From: Bacteroidales bacterium
Lineage (GTDB): Bacteria > Bacteroidota > Bacteroidia > Bacteroidales > WCHB1-69
Assembly (NCBI GenBank): GCA_017438945.1
Contig: JAFRUI010000007.1
Span: 1 to 49,641, forward strand
DNA: 49,641 bases
Reading direction: 5' to 3'
Under the pieces are notes generated by a model that ran no database searches, had not been told where the DNA came from, and saw nothing but the letters and a program-made list of their open reading frames with translations. The translations under genes were made by a program, and so were the position numbers. This document shows, piece after piece, positions 7,978 through 15,723 of this stretch (position 1 is its first letter; each line of letters opens with the position of its first letter).

Positions 7978-9489
7978 ATGAAACCTTGGCAAATAGCGTT
8001 GTTCATCATTTTGATAATCACTTGTTTAGGGGTTATCAGTTTCTTCTATCCCGAAGAGGGTGTTACGCTTGCCAAACACACCGTTAACTTCCCTTCCATC
8101 GAAAAAGTGCTGGCGGACCCTGATGCAGACCTGCCTGATTTGCCCGGCGACAGTCTTTCCCGCGACAAACGCATCCCGAAACCAACTCTTTTCAACCGCA
8201 AGAAGCGTGAGGCTATTATCGCAGAAATTGCCAAAGAGGATTCTGTCAAACAAAAGCGGGTTGAGGAACAGATGGACACGCTCGAACATTTCAAGACCAC
8301 GCTGGCCTCGGAAGGGCATTTTTACCTGCCCGACGGCGATGTCACCTATTTCGACAAATTCTTCGCGAAAGCGGCTTCTGCAAGAGCCAAGGGCGAAGTG
8401 TTGCGTGTATTGCACTATGGTGACTCTCAGATTGAGATGGACCGCATCTCCGGCAACCTCCGCACCTGGATGCAGTCGAAATTCGGCGGCGGCGGTCCGG
8501 GGCTGGTGCCTGCCATCCAGACCGTTGCGTCCTACGCGGTGAGCCAGTCGGCTACCGGCGCGTTCACCCTCTACTCGACCTACGGCGACGGCGCGCGGGC
8601 ACGCGGCAACTACGGGTTTATGCTCAAATGCTACCGCCTCACCGGTAGTGGTACCTTCAATGCGTATGCCTCCACCAATAAACGCACCGACAGTCGTGTG
8701 AAACGCTTTTCCCGTGTCACGCTCCTCTACAACGACCACGACGGCAAGTTCCGCGCAACCCTTTCCGACCGCAAGCATGGTTTCGACTCCACCTGCACGA
8801 GCGAAGGCGCGGGTATCCACGCCATGCGTTGGCAGACAGACTCTTCCACCGCCTCGCTACGCCTCAACATGCAGGGCACGGCCGATATTTACGGCATCAT
8901 GATCGATAACGGTCCGGGCGTGAGTGTTGACAACATCCCGCTGCGCAGCTCCTCCGGCAATCAGTTCACTCTCGTCACCGACTCCATTCTGCGCAAATGC
9001 TACCAGAATTCGAACGTAGGACTGATTATTCTGCAATTTGGTGGCAATCAAATGCCTTCAACCTATAGCACCAAGTCTATCAACGACTATTGCGCTTTGA
9101 TGCAGAAGCAGATACGTCGCATCAAGAGTGTTTGTCCCAACGCCACGTTGCTCTTCATCGGGCCGTCCGACATGAGCCACTCCTACAGCGGTTCGCTGCA
9201 GACCTACAAGTTCCTGCCCGCGATGGTTGACAGCTTACGCAATATGTGTCTGCGTAACCATGTGGCTTACTGGGATTTGTATGAGGTTATGGGCGGCCGG
9301 AACTCTATGATTGCCTGGGTGAAGAAAGGTTGGGCCGGTCCCGACTACGTGCATTTCACCCCTGCCGGCGCGAACTATGTGGGCAAGACCTTGTCCGAGA
9401 ATTTTGCCACGATGTATGAACTCTACACCACCCGCCGCAAGATGGGTGCCGAACAATTCGACAATTTATGGGAGGCCGCCGAAAATTAA
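7978..9489 (+). CDS. SGNH/GDSL-hydrolase-fold protein, membrane-anchored, first gene of acetylation operon
   Basis: A 503-residue protein with an N-terminal hydrophobic helix (residues 5-24), which puts the rest outside the inner membrane. A charged linker (about 50-110) follows. The catalytic block begins with VLHYGDSQIEMDR, where the GDS serine is near residue 149. The family Asn-type block is ILQFGGNQMPS, and the final block GPDYVHFTPAG supplies the Asp-x-x-His pair near residue 456. All core SGNH residues are therefore present. Enzymes of this fold act as esterases or acetyltransferases. Placed before a second SGNH protein and an MBOAT, it most likely moves or removes acetyl groups on a surface polysaccharide; this is inferred from context. 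Its last 22 bases overlap the next gene. Confidence 0.85.
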   Translation: MKPWQIALFIILIITCLGVISFFYPEEGVTLAKHTVNFPSIEKVLADPDADLPDLPGDSLSRDKRIPKPTLFNRKKREAIIAEIAKEDSVKQKRVEEQMDTLEHFKTTLASEGHFYLPDGDVTYFDKFFAKAASARAKGEVLRVLHYGDSQIEMDRISGNLRTWMQSKFGGGGPGLVPAIQTVASYAVSQSATGAFTLYSTYGDGARARGNYGFMLKCYRLTGSGTFNAYASTNKRTDSRVKRFSRVTLLYNDHDGKFRATLSDRKHGFDSTCTSEGAGIHAMRWQTDSSTASLRLNMQGTADIYGIMIDNGPGVSVDNIPLRSSSGNQFTLVTDSILRKCYQNSNVGLIILQFGGNQMPSTYSTKSINDYCALMQKQIRRIKSVCPNATLLFIGPSDMSHSYSGSLQTYKFLPAMVDSLRNMCLRNHVAYWDLYEVMGGRNSMIAWVKKGWAGPDYVHFTPAGANYVGKTLSENFATMYELYTTRRKMGAEQFDNLWEAAEN

Positions 9490-10778
9490 TCTGCATCATA
9501 TTGATAATCTGCGCGTTGAATGTCTTCGCGCAGACCGATGAGACTGCCGACAGCGTTGCGCTGGTGATGGAGGCTGACACCTCTGCTGTTTGGGTGCTCC
9601 CCGAATTGTTTTCGGCTTACGATTCCTCGTTTTCCTTCATCCGTTTCAACGATGACACACTTTGCTGGGGTAGAGACAGTATGCCGTTGGTGCGCTTCTA
9701 CGAGAAATGGAACCGTGTGAACCGTACCCGCAAGGGTAGCGTCCATATCATGCACATCGGCGGCTCGCATGTGCAGGCGGGTACCATGTCGCACCGCATC
9801 CGCAAGCATGTGCTGGCGGAATATGGCGGCGAACCAGCCGACCGTGGGCTGATTTTCCCCTACTCGGCGGCCAACGCCTGCAACAATCCCCGCGACTACA
9901 AAATCACCCGCTCCGATGTTTTCTCGCTAATCCGCAACGTCTATAAGGATTACCCTTCGCCGCTCGGCATGTCAGGCATCTCCGTCTATTGCACACAATC
10001 GGTACAGTCCATCAAGTTCACGATGAATGAGCCGGACTATGATTTTGCCACCGACACGCTCGTGCTCTTCGGCCGCTCCAACGGTCACTACATCGACCCC
10101 GTCCTGAAATACGACACGATATGGCGCTTCCCCGATGAATCCGACCTGGAAAACGAGCGTTACTATTTTTACCCCGGTCGTCCCCTGCAGGAGTTCACTT
10201 TCTACTTCCCCTGTGGAGCGGCCGACACCTTCTTCGTCAATGGGCTGTGGCTGAAGAACGGCAAACCAGGCGTGACATTCACCTCCATAGGTGTTAACGG
10301 TGCGGCGGTGCCCTCATATTTGCGGTGCAAGAACTTCGTTCGCGACCTCAAAGCCTTCCCGCCCGATTTGGTGATTTTCGGTATCGGCGTGAACGACGCC
10401 TTCGGCACCGATTTTGACTCCACCGTGTTCAAGAACAATTACTTACAACTGATTGCCCGCATCCGCGAGGCCAATCCCGACTGTGCCTTCATCTTCCTGT
10501 CGAATAACGACACTTGGAAACGAGGAAAGAAAGGCCGTTATCACGTCAACCAGACAGGCCCTGAGGTGAGCGACGTCATGCACCGCTTGGCGAACCTCAC
10601 GGGTGGTGCCTGCTGGGACCAGTTCGAGGTGATGGGCGGGCTCGGCTCCATGGTCAAATGGCAAGCCAAGGGACTCGCACAGAAAGACCGTGTCCACTTC
10701 ACCGTCAACGGCTACAATCTCATCGGAGACCTTTTCTGGCATGCTTTTGTCCAACCCCTTAAATCGATGCAACTATGA
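9468..10778 (+). CDS. Second secreted SGNH-like protein of the acetylation operon
   Basis: A 436-residue product with an N-terminal signal peptide (KLICIILIICALNVFAQ). It aligns in outline with its upstream neighbour: the nucleophile block reads HIMHIGGSHVQAG, so the usual Asp of GDS is Gly while Ser near residue 99 is kept; FGIGVNDAFG is the Asn block; KDRVHFTVNGYNLIG gives the C-terminal Asp-x-x-His. GGSHVQ variants are seen in Bacteroidota members, so activity is likely retained but not certain. The start at 9468 lies inside the upstream gene and the stop overlaps the next ATG in ATGA (10775-10778), so the three genes are translationally coupled. Probable role: periplasmic acetyl acceptor or transferase partner of the MBOAT. 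Confidence 0.83.
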   Translation: MGGRRKLICIILIICALNVFAQTDETADSVALVMEADTSAVWVLPELFSAYDSSFSFIRFNDDTLCWGRDSMPLVRFYEKWNRVNRTRKGSVHIMHIGGSHVQAGTMSHRIRKHVLAEYGGEPADRGLIFPYSAANACNNPRDYKITRSDVFSLIRNVYKDYPSPLGMSGISVYCTQSVQSIKFTMNEPDYDFATDTLVLFGRSNGHYIDPVLKYDTIWRFPDESDLENERYYFYPGRPLQEFTFYFPCGAADTFFVNGLWLKNGKPGVTFTSIGVNGAAVPSYLRCKNFVRDLKAFPPDLVIFGIGVNDAFGTDFDSTVFKNNYLQLIARIREANPDCAFIFLSNNDTWKRGKKGRYHVNQTGPEVSDVMHRLANLTGGACWDQFEVMGGLGSMVKWQAKGLAQKDRVHFTVNGYNLIGDLFWHAFVQPLKSMQL

Positions 10779-12634
10779 CCTGGGAGAACGTTTCGCAATT
10801 TCTGATTAACCTTTTCTCGTTCGATGAGACGCATCCGCTGTTGTTCACCCAGTTCAACTTCTGGGCATTCTTCGCCATCGTCTATGCCTTTTTCGCCCTG
10901 TTCCACAGCAAACGGCTGTTGCGAAATACGTTCCTCTTCTTCGTCAGTCTGCTGTTCTACTACAAAACCTCCGGTCTCTTCGTTCTTATCTTGCTGTTTG
11001 ACACCTTTTTAGACTACTTCCTCGGCGTTTTCATGGATAAGTCGCAGCGAAACGGCTGGCGCAAGACATTCATGATTTCGGGCGTTGTTATCAACTTGCT
11101 GATACTCTTCTACTTCAAGTACGCCTACTTTTGCACCGATGCTTACAACACGATTGTGGGTAGCGAGCACGAGGTTATCAACTGGTTGGCGCAATGGACC
11201 AACAATTGGACCGGCACCAACTATTTCGATGCCTCCAAGATCCTGCTGCCTGTCGGTATTTCCTTCTATACCTTCCAGAATATCAGTTATTTGGTAGATG
11301 TTTATAAGCGGAAGATTGCGCATGTCTCCAACATCCTTGATTTTGGATTCTACGTCTCGTTCTTCCCGCAGTTAGTTGCTGGCCCGATTGTGCGTGCCGA
11401 CCAATTCGTGCCGCAGCTCTACAAGAAGTTCTTCCTCACTCGTCGGCAGTTCGGCATCGCCGTCTTCTGGATTCTCAACGGCTTGGCCAAAAAGCTGATA
11501 ATGAGCGACTATCTGGCAGTCAATTTTGTGGACAGGGTCTTCAACAACCCGTCGTTGTTCACCGCTTTCGAGAATCTGTCGGCACTGTTCGTCTATTCGT
11601 TGCAGGTCTATGCCGACTTCTCGGGTTACACCGACATCGCTATCGGCGTGGCCATGCTGATGGGCTTCTACCTGCCCAAGAACTTCAACTCGCCGTACAA
11701 AGCTACCAACCCAGGCAACTTCTGGAAGCGGTGGCACATTTCGCTCTCCAACTGGCTGAAAGACTACCTCTATATCCCATTGGGCGGCAACCGAAACGCC
11801 ACCTTCGGCACCTACCTCTGCATCTCGCTCATCGCGGCCGTCATCATCCTGCTCACTAAAAGCGTGGTGATTACGTGCATCATCGGCGGCATCGCGTTGG
11901 CGCTGCTCGTGGCCTCGTTGGTGAGCAAGAAGGCGCGGTTGAAAATCAGCACCAACCTCAACATGATGAACACCATGCTGTTAGGCGGTTTGTGGCACGG
12001 AGCCTCGTGGAATTTCATGATTTGGGGTGGCTTGAACGGCATCGGTATCCTGTCGTACAAGATCTGGCGGCACGGCAATATGTTGGTACGCAGCACCATC
12101 TCCACAGTAATTTTCGTCACTTTCCTGATCACCAACCATTTGTGGCCACATCCCGCGCTGATGATCGGCGTGGTATGGAGCGGTGTGTGGTTCGCGGGCA
12201 CGCTCATCAAAACTATCTTCACGCTCGTCAAGCCCGACAAGACGGTGGAGTGGTTAGACAAGACGTGGGGCATCATCCAGACGTTCGTCTTCATCTCGTT
12301 CACGCGGTTGTTCTTCCGTTCGGGTTCCAACCTCGACCCCGCCACCGCCAACGAAACGGCGTGGGAGACCGCCAAGGCGATGGTCAACAGCATTGGCGGG
12401 CAATGGAACGTCGCGGCTATCCCCGACATCCTGGCCAACTACAAGTTCGTCTTCATCATGTTCGTTCTCGGCATGGTCATCCACTGGCTTCCTGACCGTT
12501 GGAAACGCTGGTACCGCATCAACTTCGCCATGCTCCCGCTTTGGCTGATGGGTCTCATCGTCGTGGCGGCCGTCTTCGTGCTCTACCAGTTCGTCACCGC
12601 CGACCTGCAGCCGTTTATCTACTTCCAGTTCTGA
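10775..12634 (+). CDS. MBOAT-family O-acyltransferase (AlgI/DltB-like)
   Basis: A 619-residue polytopic membrane protein. It carries the family hallmarks: LLPVGISFYTFQNISYLVDVYK, PQLVAGPIVRADQF, KRWHISLSNWLKDYLYIPLGG starting near residue 316, and the catalytic-histidine block LGGLWHGASWNF near residue 404. AlgI/DltB/PatA relatives pass acyl groups, usually acetyl, from the cytoplasm to an extracytoplasmic partner that modifies alginate, teichoic acid or peptidoglycan. The two preceding SGNH genes fit that partner role. The C-terminus ends in a hydrophobic helix and QPFIYFQF. The last 160 bases are repeated at 13981-14140 (see repeat entries). The ATG overlaps the upstream stop. Confidence 0.92.
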   Translation: MTWENVSQFLINLFSFDETHPLLFTQFNFWAFFAIVYAFFALFHSKRLLRNTFLFFVSLLFYYKTSGLFVLILLFDTFLDYFLGVFMDKSQRNGWRKTFMISGVVINLLILFYFKYAYFCTDAYNTIVGSEHEVINWLAQWTNNWTGTNYFDASKILLPVGISFYTFQNISYLVDVYKRKIAHVSNILDFGFYVSFFPQLVAGPIVRADQFVPQLYKKFFLTRRQFGIAVFWILNGLAKKLIMSDYLAVNFVDRVFNNPSLFTAFENLSALFVYSLQVYADFSGYTDIAIGVAMLMGFYLPKNFNSPYKATNPGNFWKRWHISLSNWLKDYLYIPLGGNRNATFGTYLCISLIAAVIILLTKSVVITCIIGGIALALLVASLVSKKARLKISTNLNMMNTMLLGGLWHGASWNFMIWGGLNGIGILSYKIWRHGNMLVRSTISTVIFVTFLITNHLWPHPALMIGVVWSGVWFAGTLIKTIFTLVKPDKTVEWLDKTWGIIQTFVFISFTRLFFRSGSNLDPATANETAWETAKAMVNSIGGQWNVAAIPDILANYKFVFIMFVLGMVIHWLPDRWKRWYRINFAMLPLWLMGLIVVAAVFVLYQFVTADLQPFIYFQF

Positions 12635-12636
12635 TG
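12477..12636 (+). repeat. Direct repeat copy 1: 3' end of the MBOAT gene
   Basis: These 160 bases, from the codons for HWLPDRWKRW through the TGA, recur at 13981-14140 in the same orientation. I count two mismatches (12601 and 12605), both silent (GCC/GCG Ala and CTG/TTG Leu). The match stops abruptly at both ends, right after the stop codon. Confidence 0.93.
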
Positions 12637-12784
12637 GCTGGAGACCCGCTTTTGGCATATCGTCAAGTGCAGGACTATGGATTGCTTATCGTTTTTAACA
12701 AAAAGTAGGTGTTAATTGCTTTGTATCATAGGCATCTGTAGCTGCTGTCATATAATCACAGTGTTGTTTTTCATTTTAACATAT

Positions 12785-13297
12785 TTATACCAAGCGGGTT
12801 AGATTAAAATACATGGGAATTGTTTCGGCTTTTTCTCTATCAGATTTTCGCAGTAAATGGAATCCGTTGAGTTTGTAAAAGTTCACGGCCGAAGGCAATG
12901 CATCTACAGTCACAAAACAACATCCTGTGCGATTATTCGTAATAAAAGCCTTTTTTACAAAGTTTAGAATGGAAGAGCCCAACCCTTGTTCCTTGTATCG
13001 ATAGTCCACTCCGAGACGACCAATTTTGACTGCGGGATAGTCACTGCGATGTTTGCGGTGAGGGAAGGCACTCTTAATCCGACGCCATGTTGCTTTGTCG
13101 CTCTCGGACAATGAGATACGGTCGTTGGATATAGAGAAAAAAGCTGCAACGTCACCATTGGACTCAATGAGATATGTGACGGCCAACAGCCTTGATGCGT
13201 ACTCTTTTGCATCTGTAAGCAAAAAATCATTTAGGTCGGGCTCTTCACAGTTAAAAGAACCAAACTTATAGTCTGGTGTAAGACGTATTATTCTCAT
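12785..13297 (-). CDS. GNAT-family N-acetyltransferase, candidate toxin
   Basis: A 170-residue GNAT protein. The N-terminal part FNCEEPDLNDFLLTDAKEY followed by AVTYLIESNGDVAAFFSISNDRI has the spacing of TacT/AtaT-type acetyltransferases. Motif A is PAVKIGRLGVDYRYKEQGLGSSIL with the acetyl-CoA-binding loop R/Q-x-x-G-x-G/S (YKEQGLGSS). Motif B is CFVTVDALPSAVNFYKLNGF, then a C-terminal hydrophobic end PMYFNLTRLV. TacT relatives acetylate aminoacyl-tRNA and are neutralised by a small cognate antitoxin; here a 52-residue gene lies 10 bases upstream in the same direction. The pair sits between the two copies of the MBOAT 3' end, in an island that looks acquired. A toxin role is an inference; a housekeeping acetyltransferase is the alternative. 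Confidence 0.87.
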   Translation of the reverse strand: MRIIRLTPDYKFGSFNCEEPDLNDFLLTDAKEYASRLLAVTYLIESNGDVAAFFSISNDRISLSESDKATWRRIKSAFPHRKHRSDYPAVKIGRLGVDYRYKEQGLGSSILNFVKKAFITNNRTGCCFVTVDALPSAVNFYKLNGFHLLRKSDREKAETIPMYFNLTRLV

Positions 13298-13307
13298 AAA
13301 AAGGATG

Positions 13308-13466
13308 TTAGAAAACGAAAGTCAACATTGATTCAAGGAAAGATGCTCCTTGCTCAACACTTTTCTTTTCCTCTTCAGAGGCCTTTGTGCCGTTTTCCAT
13401 TTCAGAGACAAACTCAAACGCATCGTCTCCTTTCAATACTGGGGTTGCTTCAATTGGTTTTGCCAT
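13308..13466 (-). CDS. 52-residue partner of the GNAT protein, candidate antitoxin
   Basis: A short gene from ATG 13464-13466 to TAA 13308-13310. The protein starts MAKPIEATPVLKGDDAFEF, continues with an acidic middle (TKASEEEKKSVEQG) and ends in SMLTFVF. Small Bacteroidota proteins with this layout (P-T-P-x-L-x-G-x-D-A near the N-terminus) often sit directly upstream of GNAT or Fic toxins. The reading comes directly from the sequence; the family resemblance is from memory. It is ten bases from the GNAT start and shares the promoter at 13500-13508, so the two are almost certainly one operon. The protein has no DNA-binding ribbon-helix-helix that I can recognise, unlike the antitoxins of classical TacT systems. 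Confidence 0.75.
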   Translation of the reverse strand: MAKPIEATPVLKGDDAFEFVSEMENGTKASEEEKKSVEQGASFLESMLTFVF

Positions 13467-13499
13467 AATTTCTTAAAGTATTTTGTTTTTAATTCAGTT

Positions 13500-13508
13500 G
13501 CAAAAATA
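13500..13508 (-). promoter_or_regulatory. -7 box of the small-protein/GNAT pair
   Basis: The minus strand reads TATTTTTGC, 34 bases upstream of the 52-residue gene. It is the only good promoter for the pair. Confidence 0.65.
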
Positions 13509-13551
13509 CAAAAATTTTAATATTACATGACATTTTGAAAAATATTTTTTT

Positions 13552-13689
13552 TTAGGGTTCCATCAACTTATTCAAAAACAATTTCCACAAACTCCTTCTT
13601 CTGTTTCCAGCGAGTGCATCAAAGCCAAAAGCCACGGCGGAGGCGATCTTCCAGACGAGCAAGACGTAATAGTTGCGAATCAGAATCAT
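13552..13689 (-). pseudogene. 45-residue ORF, possible gene fragment in the island
   Basis: An ATG at 13687-13689 opens a 45-residue frame ending TAA at 13552-13554. It reads MILIRNYYVLLVWKIASAV and then GFDALAGNRRRSLWKLFLNKL. The codons and composition look like genuine protein (amphipathic, basic C-terminus), but the piece is too short to assign. It may be the tail of a truncated membrane-associated enzyme left by the rearrangement that duplicated the MBOAT end, or a small membrane peptide. No ribosome site or promoter of its own is visible. Confidence 0.3.
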
Positions 13690-13769
13690 TGCTGATCTAT
13701 TTATTAGCAACGACTTGTTTGTCTATCAGTAATAAAAATGAAACAAATTTACGGAATTAGAGCGTTAGG

Positions 13770-14138
13770 ATGCAGGTCGACTGTATGGAAGACAAGACGG
13801 ACACTGTGGCGTTGGTTATCAAAGACAACCTGTTACACCATCGCAGCAAGCCTGTCCTAATGAAGAACAACCTGCCGCGTTTTCTGAAATCAATCATGGA
13901 AGACGTGGTCACAAATGCTGACAAATCAATCAGCATCCCTGAGAAGAGGAAGAAGATGTCGGAATGGCAGAATTGCTTTTTCATCCACTGGCTTCCTGAC
14001 CGTTGGAAACGCTGGTACCGCATCAACTTCGCCATGCTCCCGCTTTGGCTGATGGGTCTCATCGTCGTGGCGGCCGTCTTCGTGCTCTACCAGTTCGTCA
14101 CCGCGGACTTGCAGCCGTTTATCTACTTCCAGTTCTGA
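13770..14138 (+). pseudogene. Chimeric ORF: unrelated N-terminus fused in frame to the duplicated MBOAT tail
   Basis: A 122-residue frame whose first ~70 residues (containing KTDTVALVIKDNLLHH and SISIPEKRKKMSEWQ) have no resemblance to the MBOAT, and whose last ~50 residues are the exact MBOAT C-terminus (HWLPDRWKRWYRINF ... QPFIYFQF). The N-terminal part has plausible coding character but no family I recognise. The fusion is in the native MBOAT frame. No TAnnTTTG box is seen upstream and the likely start is unclear (ATG 13770 or 13785). It is most likely debris from the duplication; a short protein anchored by the MBOAT's last helix is possible. Confidence 0.45.
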
Positions 14139-14140
14139 TG
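13981..14140 (+). repeat. Direct repeat copy 2: 3' end of the MBOAT gene
   Basis: This stretch is 158/160 identical to 12477-12636 at a constant offset of 1504 bases. The two differences (14105, 14109) do not change the protein. The sequence diverges completely on both sides. Confidence 0.93.
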
Positions 14141-14173
14141 ATCCCAGGGCTCACTGCGTTCACCGCATGATCC

Positions 14174-14226
14174 CAAGGCACACTCGTTCACCCTGTGTAA
14201 CCCCAGGGTGAACGAAGTGAGCCTTG
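14174..14226. repeat. Long imperfect hairpin downstream of the duplicated MBOAT end
   Basis: CAAGGCACACTCGTTCACCC pairs with GGGTGAACGAAGTGAGCCTTG around a short loop, giving a stem of about 20 pairs with one or two irregularities. A third related segment (CAGGGCTCACTGCGTTCACC) lies just upstream at about 14145-14164. There is no T-run, so this is not a standard intrinsic terminator. It could be a REP-like palindrome or a recombination end. Confidence 0.7.
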
Positions 14227-14278
14227 AGCCTGAATACGGAATGTAATGACGAATGATTGATGAATCCATATTATTTTG

Positions 14279-14287
14279 TATTTTTGC
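14279..14287 (+). promoter_or_regulatory. -7 box of the broken secreted gene
   Basis: TATTTTTGC lies 34 bases before the ATG at 14322, a perfect box in front of a frame that soon stops. This supports the view that a functional gene once stood here. Confidence 0.6.
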
Positions 14288-14321
14288 CGTCACCTACATT
14301 ACAGTCAAAAAAGAATAGTCA

Positions 14322-14763
14322 ATGAAACGAACTGTTACCCTCCTCCTTTTGTTTTCCACAGCAGGTTTCTCCCAAGTTGAACTCGACTATTCGGCCTCCC
14401 CCCCGAAAGCGCAAGCCAAAGGAATGTGCATCAAAGGATTGACTCCAGAAAGTGCGCAGTTCCTATTTGGATCCTGACAGCTGGGTGGATATTTGGAATG
14501 AAAGGATTTTTCGGGTGGGATTGTCATTGGTTGCCCCTGCCACTCAAACTCAGGAAGACTTCACCGGTTTTTTCACGACTGGGGTTGACACCTTGATAGA
14601 AACCTATTTGGTATCAAACAACAACGATTCTGTGCGTTGTACCTTCGTTGAACGAGTACCAGGGACAGGTGGTGAGGTAACGTTCTCCACGTGGATGCAG
14701 TTGCCAGATGCGGGAGTTCGCGAACGAAAAAAAGCCGTTACATTTGCAACGGCTGATAACTGA
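14322..14763 (+). pseudogene. Small secreted protein gene, apparently frameshifted
   Basis: ATG 14322 starts a signal peptide (MKRTVTLLLLFSTAGFSQ) followed by VELDYSASPPKAQAKGMC, and stops at 14475-14477 after 51 residues. From about 14452 a second frame is open to 14763 and reads LDPDSWVDIWNERIFRVGL and EDFTGFFTTGVDTLIETYL, which looks like the continuation of the same exported protein. A C-homopolymer (14397-14404 region) or a lost base near 14450-14475 could explain the break. The end of the second frame overlaps the terminator of the opposing FISUMP gene, so the original C-terminus is uncertain. The function is unknown. Confidence 0.45.
14727..14754 (-). terminator. Intrinsic terminator of the FISUMP lipoprotein gene
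   Basis: On the minus strand AGCCGTT pairs with AACGGCT across an 8-base loop and is followed by seven Ts. It lies 24 bases after the stop at 14778. Confidence 0.8.
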
Positions 14764-14777
14764 AAATATGGTTTACA

Positions 14778-15617
14778 CTAATTGCGGACGCAACGAACGG
14801 CTTCGGTGACTTGCTTATTGTCGGTACTCCTTGAAGGGGATTGAAAGGCATAAACTACAGCATATCCGAAAGAATGGTCGTTGTTGTCGGGCAATTCTGT
14901 AGCACTCCACATCACAGAGTTCATTCCAAAGCCCAAGGTTGTTCCCATATAGCATGTACCTGCGGGAACTGCTGAAAAACCTGACGCGTTGTTGGAGCAT
15001 GGATCATAGCCCGGGGTGTTAGGTTCATAACTGACGTCCCAACCTGATGTGGCCGCCAACGCTTTGGCTATATAATCCGAATAGCCACCTTGAGAATAAA
15101 TGGACTGGCTTTTCATATATGTTTCCAGTTGATTCCATTCTGCTTCACTCGGCAAATGCCATCCGTTGGGGCATACTCCCTGAACCCCACTGGGATTTAA
15201 GTCGCTGCTGCCTGCATTCTTCATTGCCACTGACCAACTATACAGATAACCATATTCCGGGACGTTTGCTTCATCATTATTCGGAGCTAGACGATAGGAC
15301 ACTAAACCACTGGAACCTCCTGGTATGGGCGTTCCATCGGCATAATGCGTGGTTCGCAAATTCTTTGCCATCCAAACTTGATTGCCGATTTTCACTGCAT
15401 CATAACTGTTTCCATCATAATCCGTTACGGCATTAGGGATCACTACTGCGGTAGAAGGATAATTAGGGTTGTCCTCCGAACCGGAATCGTCTCCAGAGCC
15501 ATCGCTCGGATTCTCAGTGTTGCCGTTATCATCATTGATATCCTCTCTGTTGCAAGATGTCATTAACATTGCCACGGAAACAAGGATTGTGATAGTTATT
15601 AAATAAAGCTTTTTCAT
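14778..15617 (-). CDS. FISUMP-domain lipoprotein
   Basis: A 279-residue lipoprotein starting at ATG 15615-15617. The signal (MKKLYLITITILVSVAMLMTSC) ends in a lipobox at Cys22. An Asp/Asn/Ser-rich spacer (residues 23-60) precedes the FISUMP domain (Fibrobacter succinogenes major paralogous domain), recognisable by TDYDGNSYDAVKIGNQVW, MAKNLRTTHYADGTPI, GVCPNGWHLPSEAEWNQL and a C-terminal SFGYAVVYAF ... AVRCVRN. These domains are surface-exposed and of unknown ligand. The protein is a paralogue of the 20001-21374 product. The gene has a ~93-base leader from the -7 box at 15715 and its own terminator. Confidence 0.9.
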   Translation of the reverse strand: MKKLYLITITILVSVAMLMTSCNREDINDDNGNTENPSDGSGDDSGSEDNPNYPSTAVVIPNAVTDYDGNSYDAVKIGNQVWMAKNLRTTHYADGTPIPGGSSGLVSYRLAPNNDEANVPEYGYLYSWSVAMKNAGSSDLNPSGVQGVCPNGWHLPSEAEWNQLETYMKSQSIYSQGGYSDYIAKALAATSGWDVSYEPNTPGYDPCSNNASGFSAVPAGTCYMGTTLGFGMNSVMWSATELPDNNDHSFGYAVVYAFQSPSRSTDNKQVTEAVRCVRN

Positions 15618-15714
15618 AGTGGATAAACTATAGCGTGACCTCTGTTTTAACATTTTTTCGCCACATCTCCAGACCATGCGAGGTCCTATGAACAAGATCT
15701 GAAAATATGGCGTT

Positions 15715-15723
15715 GCAAATATA
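15715..15723 (-). promoter_or_regulatory. -7 box of the FISUMP lipoprotein gene
   Basis: The minus strand reads TATATTTGC. The resulting leader of roughly 90 bases is longer than for other genes in the window. Confidence 0.6.

Noticed and set aside
13757-14062. 101-residue minus-strand frame over the second MBOAT copy
   Set aside because: About a quarter is antisense to the duplicated MBOAT end, and the rest is antisense to a plus-strand frame with better codon character.
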